Origin: Gammaproteobacteria bacterium
GTDB taxonomy: Bacteria > Pseudomonadota > Gammaproteobacteria > JAJPIJ01
DNA: 64,000 nucleotides
Direction of reading: 5' to 3'
NCBI GenBank assembly: GCA_021324815.1
Contig: JAJPIJ010000030.1
Location: 1 to 64,000 of the forward strand
Shown here: piece by piece, positions 41,469 through 47,467 of the stretch
Numbering within the stretch: the first letter of the stretch is position 1
Layout: each line of letters begins with the position of its first letter
Program-made: the position numbers and the translations under genes
Notes under the pieces: model-generated
What the model saw: only the letters and a program-made list of their open reading frames with translations
What the model was told of the DNA's origin: nothing
Database searches by the model: none

Positions 41469-42304
41469 TGCCTGAGCAGGCCGCGGTCGCGCCAGCGATC
41501 GGGAAACAGCCGGCTCAGCCACATGGCGAGCCGCATGCCCGGACCCGGCAGATAGCGCGTGCGCGGCCGCAGCGAAAGCAGGGCGTGTTCGACCGCCGCC
41601 ACCACCTGATCCGCGGGCGCCGCGCGACGGGCTGCGTCCTCCATCACCCGCGCCACCTGTTGCATCGGCTGCTGGTACAGGGCGCGGCATGCGGCGGGCA
41701 GTTCCGCCATCAGCCCGGCGGCGGCGGCGTGGGACTTCCGCCAGATCGGCGTGGCCACCGGTCCCGGCTCGATGACGGCGACGGCAATGCGCCACGGCTT
41801 GAGTTCCAGCCGCAGGGCGTCAGACAGCGCCTCCAGGGCGAATTTAGACGCCGCGTAGGGTCCCAGGAATGGCGGCGCGACGAGGCCGGACACCGAGCTC
41901 ATGTTCACAATCCGGCCCCGGCCGCGGCGCAGAAGCGGCAGGCAGCGCTGTGTCACCGCCAGCGCGCCGGTGACGTTGACCTCCAGTTGTTGCCGGAATT
42001 TCGCCAGCGGCACGCATTCGAGCGGCGCGGCGACGGCGACGCCCGCGTTGTTCACCAGCCCCCGCAGCCCCGCGTCGCCGGCCTGCGCGGTGAGGTATGC
42101 GACCGCGGCCGCAATCGATGATTCATCGGTCACATCAAGCAACAGGGGGACGAGATTCGGGCCCCTCCCGCCCAGCCGGGCGGCGTCATTGTCATTGCGC
42201 ACGCCGGCGTACACCGTGAAGCCGGCGCGCGCGAAATGACTGGCGCAGGCCGCGCCGATGCCGGTCGAGGCGCCGGTGATGACGAGATGGCCGCGTTTGC
42301 TCAT
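41450..42304 (-). CDS. Short-chain dehydrogenase/reductase, last gene of the peptide operon
   Basis: A 284-residue classical SDR. It has the NAD(P) motif ITGASTGIGAACA at the N-terminus, LVNNAGVAVAAPLE, the catalytic Ser in MSSVSG and the Tyr-Lys pair in GPYAASKFALEAL. The ATG overlaps the stop of the M55 gene by 4 bases (ATGA), so its product should be made along with the upstream M55, ATP-grasp and GNAT proteins. Function in the pathway is unknown; oxidation or reduction of a modified residue or a metabolite is conceivable. It could also be an unrelated passenger gene. Confidence 0.88.
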   Translation of the reverse strand: MSKRGHLVITGASTGIGAACASHFARAGFTVYAGVRNDNDAARLGGRGPNLVPLLLDVTDESSIAAAVAYLTAQAGDAGLRGLVNNAGVAVAAPLECVPLAKFRQQLEVNVTGALAVTQRCLPLLRRGRGRIVNMSSVSGLVAPPFLGPYAASKFALEALSDALRLELKPWRIAVAVIEPGPVATPIWRKSHAAAAGLMAELPAACRALYQQPMQQVARVMEDAARRAAPADQVVAAVEHALLSLRPRTRYLPGPGMRLAMWLSRLFPDRWRDRGLLRHYGLPD

Positions 42305-43998
42305 GGCGCGACGCTCCGGCGACGATTCCATTCCTCCGCCCCCGCGAGCGCCAGGAGCAGCACGCCGGTGGCGTGGTCGGCCAGCAATTCCGGTGGGTCG
42401 CCAAGGGAGCCGTCGAACAGGGCGCCGTCCGGGCGCTGCGCGCCGAGCAGGAAGTCCAGCAGCTGCCGGTGACGCGGCGAGGCGTGTTCGCCCACGAGTT
42501 GCAGGCACAGCGCCGCCTCGGCGGCCAGATCGGCATGTCCCTCCCGCATCACCCACGGCACCGCCATCAGCAACTCCTCCGTGCGCGTCTCCCAGCCCGC
42601 GGCAGTCATGGGCCGGCGCAGATAATGGCTGGTGAAAAAAAATTCATGCGCCAGCCAGTACAGGTCATAAACCCGTGAATGTCCGCGCCAGGGACGATCC
42701 GGGAAATGCACCCCCGTGTCCACGCCGAGGCTTTGCAGCATGCCGGCGATGATGAAGGCGTACACGGATGCCTCCCGGTCGCACAAATGCCGCAGATAAT
42801 CACGCAGCGCACCGGCTTCCAGATCGCCGGCGGGCAGACCGCGCTCTTTCAGGATGTACCAGGCGTCCACCCGCGCCATTCCCTCATGAGGCTTGAGTGT
42901 CGGGGGAAATGCCAGCGGTATCCTCCGCAACTCCCGCAGCGCCTCGCCCAGCACGGGTGGCAAATCAAGCCCGGCGTGCACGTGAGGCGCCCACGTCTCC
43001 AGCATGTGCAGGATCAGCGCCCGCAGCACCACGCTGAACTCGTCCCCGGACGCCGTGCAATGCAGGAAGGCCCGCGCTGTTTTGCGCAGATCGCCGGTGG
43101 GCAGCGCCCGATTTTCATCCTCCCTCGTCACCACCGGCCGCGTAATCAGTTCCGCGATGTCCTCCGCCAGCTCCCCGCTGCCGGGCTGGCCGCGCACCGC
43201 CGGAATGACGGCGGCGATGCTGTCGAGCACCAGCCGGTGGCCGCGCTCGTAGCGCTCGCGGAAACTGCCACCCTCCACGATCACCCGGTAGGGGGAACAG
43301 CGCCGCGCGCCGCGTTGCGCGGCCCATTCCACCTGCCAGCGGCTCTTGAACGCGATCTCCAGCGGCCGCGCGGCCGGCGGTTGCGCCGGCACGGGCACCG
43401 CAGCGGACGCCGCCGCGCGCAACGCCTCGCACGCCGCCTTTTCGTCCATGGACACCGCCCCTTCGGCGTCGCGGCTGGTCTTGACGCACAGGCGCGGCAC
43501 CGCCGGCGGCAGGGCCGCGCACAACACGTCGTCGCCTGCAATCAACGCCACCGGCAATCCTTGTTCCGCCGCCAGCGCGAGCACGATGTCGGCCTCGCTC
43601 AGACGGCGGCCGTCCAGCCACCAGTCGCATTGCACGCTGACCGTATGCGCGGCGAAGCCCGCGGTGCCGGCGGGCGCGTGCATGCCGACGCAGGCCACCG
43701 CATCCACGTCCTGGAAATAATGCGCCGCGTAAGCGTCCTCATCCAGCACCAGTTTTGCCAGCGGATGCAACGATTGCTGCCGCACATTGGCGCCCCTGGC
43801 GCCGCCGCGATGACTGTCGCTGACGACGATCTCTCCGTACCCCGCCGTGGCCAGTCCCTCGATCATTGCATTCACCTGTGCGGTCATGCGCGCGCAGGCG
43901 GCGTCATATTCCGCTGTTCCGGCGACAAGCGGCGGCAGCGTGTCGATGCCGGCGATGCCTTCCATGTCGGCAATCAGCAATATTTTTTTCACGTTCAT
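42301..43998 (-). CDS. M55 D-aminopeptidase fused to a helical C-terminal domain
   Basis: The first 270 residues of this 565-residue protein belong to the M55 (DppA) family of zinc D-aminopeptidases. The metal and catalytic residues of DppA (D8, E10, H60, H104, H115, E133) are matched by D11, E13, H63, H107, H118 and E135 by motif (IADMEGIAG, DSHRGGARG, VGMHAPAG, AAHTVSV). Residues from about 300 to 565 are helical and Trp/Tyr/Leu-rich with repeats such as LLMAVPWVMREGHADLA and LLDFLLGAQRPDGALFDG, recalling an alpha/alpha-toroid fold; this second part is not in DppA. MNVKKILLIADMEG at 43998 is the start: its ATG overlaps the ATP-grasp stop by 4 bases. A D-aminopeptidase here hints at D-residue chemistry, but this is inference. 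Confidence 0.85.
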   Translation of the reverse strand: MNVKKILLIADMEGIAGIDTLPPLVAGTAEYDAACARMTAQVNAMIEGLATAGYGEIVVSDSHRGGARGANVRQQSLHPLAKLVLDEDAYAAHYFQDVDAVACVGMHAPAGTAGFAAHTVSVQCDWWLDGRRLSEADIVLALAAEQGLPVALIAGDDVLCAALPPAVPRLCVKTSRDAEGAVSMDEKAACEALRAAASAAVPVPAQPPAARPLEIAFKSRWQVEWAAQRGARRCSPYRVIVEGGSFRERYERGHRLVLDSIAAVIPAVRGQPGSGELAEDIAELITRPVVTREDENRALPTGDLRKTARAFLHCTASGDEFSVVLRALILHMLETWAPHVHAGLDLPPVLGEALRELRRIPLAFPPTLKPHEGMARVDAWYILKERGLPAGDLEAGALRDYLRHLCDREASVYAFIIAGMLQSLGVDTGVHFPDRPWRGHSRVYDLYWLAHEFFFTSHYLRRPMTAAGWETRTEELLMAVPWVMREGHADLAAEAALCLQLVGEHASPRHRQLLDFLLGAQRPDGALFDGSLGDPPELLADHATGVLLLALAGAEEWNRRRSVAP

Positions 43999-44990
43999 TG
44001 CCCCGCGACGGGCGGCATGGGTTCCACGGCGGCGGCGGCGGCGGACAGTGATTCCGTGCGCGCGAAGGTCACCAGGTAGCGCGCCAGTTGCGTCAGCACG
44101 GCGGCCACGAACTCCGGACCAATCCACAGCAGATAGGGGCCCGGATTGCAGTCGAGATAAACGTGCCTGCCCTCCTCCGTGACGATGAGGTCCCAGGCCG
44201 CGAAATGCAGCCCCAGCCGTCGCGTAGCCGCCACGATGCGTTGCTGTTCCATCGCCGGCATGGCGTAATGGTCAAATCCCGCCGTGCCCGTGCGTGAATC
44301 GACATACTCGGCGCGGATGCGCAGGGCCAGCACCATCGCATCCGCCACCACGTGCACGCGTGCGACGCGGCCGCGCACGCGCTCCTGCATCAGCACCGGA
44401 CAGCAGCGGAATTCCTCGAGCCGCCGCCGATCCGCCGGCGTGACGAGACGGGTCGAACCGATGCCCATGGCGGGTTTCACCACCACCTCGCCAATCCGCT
44501 CGATGAATGACGCCGCGACCGTGGGATCATTGGTGGTCAGGGTGCGGGGGACATCGAAGCCCCAGGATTGAAGCTTGGCGTAGAACTGTGACTTGGTGTT
44601 GTGATCGGCGTAACCCGCGGTCAGGGGATTGACCACCAGCTTGCCGCGCGCCGCCAGTTCTTCGAAAAACCCATAGGCCGCCGCCTGATATTCCTGCTCG
44701 CGCAGAAACCGGCCGCGCCATTCGTTGTAAGAGACCATGTTCAACATGGGCGGCGGCGTGGGCGGCGTATTGGGCGAGGTGCAGCGGATGTGCACGGCGT
44801 GGATGCCGGCGAAGTCCAGGCCATCCCAGGCCAGCTCCCGCGTTCCATAGGACACCCGCGAACGGCTGGCGCCGCCCAGCTGAATGTCGAACATGCGCGG
44901 CTCCCCGCCCTCCCGTTTCACGGCTTCCGCGACGTACGACAGCTGCTCGCTGCCGCGGTCGGCAAAAAGCGCGATAACCGGCTTCTCCAT
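43995..44990 (-). CDS. ATP-grasp ligase (RimK-like), intact active site
   Basis: A 331-residue ATP-grasp protein. The Rossmann-like N-terminal domain is followed by the ATP-grasp part with candidate ATP-binding Lys133 (NTKSQFYAKL) and Lys172 (VVVKPAMGIGST). The metal site consists of Asp267, Asp280 and Asn282 (YLDCNPGP). ATP-grasp enzymes form amide, ester or thioester bonds through an acyl-phosphate. The closest type by pattern is RimK/amidoligase. It shows clear pattern similarity to the degenerate protein at 46276-47418. It lies in the peptide operon between the GNAT gene (32-base gap) and M55 (4-base overlap). It may add amino acids to, or cross-link, the Gly-rich peptide. Confidence 0.82.
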   Translation of the reverse strand: MEKPVIALFADRGSEQLSYVAEAVKREGGEPRMFDIQLGGASRSRVSYGTRELAWDGLDFAGIHAVHIRCTSPNTPPTPPPMLNMVSYNEWRGRFLREQEYQAAAYGFFEELAARGKLVVNPLTAGYADHNTKSQFYAKLQSWGFDVPRTLTTNDPTVAASFIERIGEVVVKPAMGIGSTRLVTPADRRRLEEFRCCPVLMQERVRGRVARVHVVADAMVLALRIRAEYVDSRTGTAGFDHYAMPAMEQQRIVAATRRLGLHFAAWDLIVTEEGRHVYLDCNPGPYLLWIGPEFVAAVLTQLARYLVTFARTESLSAAAAAVEPMPPVAGQ

Positions 44991-45022
44991 CCGGCTAGCC
45001 TAACCGATCTAGGGACAGGCTT

Positions 45023-45730
45023 CTAAACCACGGGGTCGTAGGGCGCCGGCAGCGTATGGAACAGCGGACGGCCGGATTTCTCCCGTTCCTCGCCGCGCGC
45101 CAGCTTTTCCTTGCGCTTCCTCCATCCCTCCTGGTTCATCGCAAAAAAGGCGTATTTATGCCCCCCCAATTCCCGCGTTTCGACCGGCGTGTAACCCAGC
45201 CGCTTGATCACGGCGTTGGCGGCGTGGTTGTCGTCACGCGATCGCGACCCGCACAGCGGCACGTTCAGATGCTCGAACATGTAATGGCCGACGGCGTCGT
45301 GCGTATTGAGCGCGTGGAAGGCGTTACGGTCGGCGGGATCCGGGATTGCGTAACCAAATTCCCAGAAAAAATTATCGATGACGGGCGGATACATCACCAG
45401 AAAACCGATGCGCTTGCGCGTCGCCACCGCCTTGATGATGGCCAGCACCAGGACGCCCGCACGGTAGCGGATCAACATCGACGGCGCGCCCAGCTCGCCA
45501 TAGCCGAACATCTCGGTAATTTCCGGGGAATGGAATTGTTCGATCATCCAGGACAGATCCGCCGGCGTCGGCGGCACCAGATACACCGTGCGCCGCTGGA
45601 TGCCGTACACCCAGCGCGACCAGTACGGACTCCGCGCGCCCATCCAGCAGCGATAGGCCAGAGAAGTCGCGGGCCGGCGGAGCCGGGGATGCTTGCATAC
45701 GCGCAGGAGCCAGTGCAATTTGTTGCCCAT
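45023..45730 (-). CDS. GNAT-fold N-acyltransferase
   Basis: A 235-residue protein with a GNAT core. Residues 50-70 hold VYLVPPTPADLSWMIEQF. The acetyl-CoA region is not canonical, but the C-terminal GNAT helix is clear: SRDDNHAANAVIKRLGYTPVETRELGGHKYAFF. The first 45 residues are basic and aromatic, and not part of the fold. A related GNAT may transfer acetyl or, in aminoacyl-transferase relatives, an amino acid. It lies just behind a terminator hairpin in the peptide operon. Which group is moved cannot be told. Confidence 0.65.
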   Translation of the reverse strand: MGNKLHWLLRVCKHPRLRRPATSLAYRCWMGARSPYWSRWVYGIQRRTVYLVPPTPADLSWMIEQFHSPEITEMFGYGELGAPSMLIRYRAGVLVLAIIKAVATRKRIGFLVMYPPVIDNFFWEFGYAIPDPADRNAFHALNTHDAVGHYMFEHLNVPLCGSRSRDDNHAANAVIKRLGYTPVETRELGGHKYAFFAMNQEGWRKRKEKLARGEEREKSGRPLFHTLPAPYDPVV

Positions 45731-45756
45731 GCCGGTAATCCAGTGTCAGCGGCTGC

Positions 45757-45797
45757 CTAAAAACAACGGGGGCATCCCATCCAGGATGCCCCCGCTT
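45757..45797 (-). terminator. Rho-independent-type terminator after the Gly-rich peptide gene
   Basis: A perfect 11-base inverted repeat (CGGGGGCATCC / GGATGCCCCCG, 45767-45777 and 45784-45794) with a 6-base loop is followed, read on the minus strand, by TTGTTTTTAGG. It lies 25 bases after the peptide stop and 36 bases before the GNAT start. An attenuating terminator between a precursor gene and its modification genes is a common way to give much more precursor than enzyme; read-through level is unknown. Confidence 0.85.
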
Positions 45798-45819
45798 TTA
45801 TCAACGCTGGTAATGAAGC

Positions 45820-46068
45820 TTACGAGCTGACGTTGATGCTGCCGATGGAGGTGTTGTCAGACGCGCTGGCATTGCCACCCTTGCCACCGCCGGCATCACC
45901 GCTGCCGGAACCCGAGCCGCTGCCTTTCGCAGTGCCCACGCCGGTGCCGATGCCCGCGCCCACGCCACCGTGGCTGCTGGCGTCGCCACCCATCTTCATG
46001 TTGCCGCTCTGCTGGACGCCGCCCATGCTGCTGGAACTGCCACCACCGCCTTTGCCCATCAAACCCAT
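45820..46068 (-). CDS. Gly/Ser-rich 82-residue peptide, candidate precursor of the system
   Basis: This 82-residue peptide has 29 Gly and 17 Ser, no Cys, Pro, Glu, Tyr, Trp or Phe, and only three Asp. It begins MGLMGKGGGGSSSSMGG, has a mid part GAGIGTGVGTAKGSGSGSG, and ends KGGNASASDNTSIGSINVSS. The gene has an excellent AGGAG box 7 bases before its ATG and lies between a sigma-54-type promoter and a terminator, so I am confident that it is translated. The KGG before NASASD could be a double-glycine junction, but the exporter's C39-like domain lacks the catalytic Cys. Neighbours on the same strand are a GNAT, two ATP-grasp proteins, M55 and export genes. No homologue is recognised; the role as substrate is inference. 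Confidence 0.8.
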   Translation of the reverse strand: MGLMGKGGGGSSSSMGGVQQSGNMKMGGDASSHGGVGAGIGTGVGTAKGSGSGSGSGDAGGGKGGNASASDNTSIGSINVSS

Positions 46069-46142
46069 TTGAGTTCTCCTCTTAAAATGAAGTTGAAATA
46101 CTGACCCCTACTTGCCACCGGAATGATGGCTGCGTAGGGAAT

Positions 46143-46158
46143 AGCAGGTGTCATGCCA
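46143..46158 (-). promoter_or_regulatory. Sigma-54 (-24/-12) promoter of the Gly-rich peptide gene
   Basis: On the minus strand the sequence TGGCATGACACCTGCT matches the sigma-54 consensus TGGCAC-N5-TTGCT well: GG and GC are exactly 10 bases apart (GG at 46157-46156, GC at 46145-46144). Expected transcription start is near 46132, giving a leader of about 64 bases. The cluster encodes a GAFTGA-type sigma-54 activator at 60710-62071. An IHF site and a palindrome lie upstream at the distances normally seen for such promoters. Confidence 0.8.
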
Positions 46159-46175
46159 TTATGAATCAATATATT

Positions 46176-46188
46176 CAACAAATTGATA
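46176..46188 (-). promoter_or_regulatory. IHF consensus site
   Basis: Read on the minus strand TATCAATTTGTTG fits the IHF consensus WATCAANNNNTTR at every fixed position. It lies about 18 bases upstream of the -24 element in a strongly AT-rich block (46160-46260). At many sigma-54 promoters IHF bends DNA to bring the activator to the polymerase, and this spacing is typical. Confidence 0.65.
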
Positions 46189-46233
46189 TATAAGAATTAT
46201 TAAATTATGTATTGTTACGATATAGTTGAAATC

Positions 46234-46245
46234 ACAAAGATTTGT
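46234..46245. promoter_or_regulatory. Palindrome ACAAA-GA-TTTGT, candidate activator site
   Basis: A perfect 5-base inverted repeat with a 2-base spacer, about 105 bases upstream of the predicted transcription start and within 31 bases of the preceding gene's stop. Sigma-54 activators bind enhancer palindromes 80-200 bases upstream. The binding sequence of the local activator is unknown, so this is a guess from position and symmetry. Confidence 0.35.
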
Positions 46246-46275
46246 CTAGTATTATTTTCTGCTCATCTATGATAA

Positions 46276-47418
46276 CTATACACCTGGTTTTACCGCCTGG
46301 TCCGCGACATCTTGGTCATCCTTGGTTTTATCCTGATTCGCATCCGCGCCGGCGTACTTGCTGTGCTCCATCTCAAATTGAATCTGGAGCATGCGGCGTA
46401 AAAACAGGGTGGGGCGCTCGAGGCGCGGCGGTAAAGCATGCGGTTCGACGGTGTCCCGCGCGGTACGGGCGGAGAACTGCCGTTCCAGCGCCTCCAGGAG
46501 GCGTTCCGCAACCGGTGGCGGCAATGCATCGAGGGATGGATCGAAATCCACGTCGAAGATCACCGTCTCCCCGCCGGCGTGGACATCGAAACTCACCTCG
46601 ATCCACCAGGCGCTCCCGGCGCCGGCCAGCCGCCCGAGTTCGGCCATCACCCTTTCCCCGGGCGTGAATGGCAGCCATGTTTCCAGCGATTCCATGCGGG
46701 CGAGCTCGCCGTGATCCCCGCCCGCTTCCAGTTCCTCGACCGGCCGCAATGAGGCCGGCTCCACGCTCAAACACAACAGACATTCCCCGCCAAACAGCCA
46801 GGCCCGCAGTTGTCGCCGGCCATCGTGGCCGGCCAGCATCACGGGCGGCTTGTCGGGGGCAATCAGGAACAATCGCTGCTTGTCGGTGAACCTCTGCCAG
46901 GCGGCGCGCCCGCTGGCCGGCCGCCACCAGACCATGGGATGGCGCTCCATGAAGGCCTCCACCTCCGCCATGTCGTTGCTGCACAGTAACTCAGGGACAC
47001 GAAAGCCCTGGCGCTGAAGCAGAAGCAGATGTTCCACAAGCATGAACTGCCGGGCGATCAACCTGCGTGAATTGATGACTTTCGCGCCGCGCCGCTCGAG
47101 CTCGGCAAACAGGCTCTCCCATGCGCTGTAGCGCTGCTGTTCCAGCAGATGATCATGGCGCCAGAGACTCCAGTCCGCAGTCCGCAACGCCGGCGGCAGG
47201 ACCGGATCCATGTACGGCAGCCCGCGCACCCACAGCCAGTCCAGCCTGCTCAGGTCCATGCCGCGGCACGCGACGGTTTCATCGTCCAGCACAAACTGCG
47301 GATCCTCCCGCCACGACAGATCGAAAACCATGCAGGATCCCGGGGCGGCGGAGTTCAGCCGCCCCGCCAGTTGCAACGCGAAGCTATCTTCGGGATGGCA
47401 GAAGATTCCTACGGCCAT
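46276..47418 (-). CDS. ATP-grasp-like protein with degenerate active site
   Basis: This 380-residue protein aligns by pattern with the intact ATP-grasp protein at 43995-44990: both have an N-terminal domain, a WR....LLEQQ/LREQE block, EL.RRGAKVINS / ELAARGKLVVN, and GF.VPELLCSND / GFDVPRTLTTND. The key residues differ: the first ATP Lys is absent (QFMLVEHL), the second is Arg166 (WWRPASGR), and the metal motif is FDVDFDPS in place of LDCNPGP. It probably does not hydrolyse ATP, and may bind the peptide or regulate its partner. A TTG six bases before the ATG at 47418 is an alternative start. A Lys/Asp/Gln-rich tail of about 25 residues follows the fold. It follows the three TolC-like genes by 49 bases. 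Confidence 0.65.
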   Translation of the reverse strand: MAVGIFCHPEDSFALQLAGRLNSAAPGSCMVFDLSWREDPQFVLDDETVACRGMDLSRLDWLWVRGLPYMDPVLPPALRTADWSLWRHDHLLEQQRYSAWESLFAELERRGAKVINSRRLIARQFMLVEHLLLLQRQGFRVPELLCSNDMAEVEAFMERHPMVWWRPASGRAAWQRFTDKQRLFLIAPDKPPVMLAGHDGRRQLRAWLFGGECLLCLSVEPASLRPVEELEAGGDHGELARMESLETWLPFTPGERVMAELGRLAGAGSAWWIEVSFDVHAGGETVIFDVDFDPSLDALPPPVAERLLEALERQFSARTARDTVEPHALPPRLERPTLFLRRMLQIQFEMEHSKYAGADANQDKTKDDQDVADQAVKPGV

Positions 47419-47467
47419 GGGCAAGGATCACGATGAGTCACTCCCGGCATGGCGTGGCGGAAGTTCC

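Noticed and set aside
45833-46072. Pro/Leu-rich frame opposite the Gly-rich peptide
   Set aside because: The minus-strand reading has the ribosome binding site, promoter and terminator; the plus reading has none.
41450-47418. Microviridin-type graspetide cluster
   Set aside because: The candidate peptide has no Glu and only three Asp, no TxKYPSD-like motif, and the cluster has extra GNAT, M55 and FHA genes; it cannot be placed in that class.
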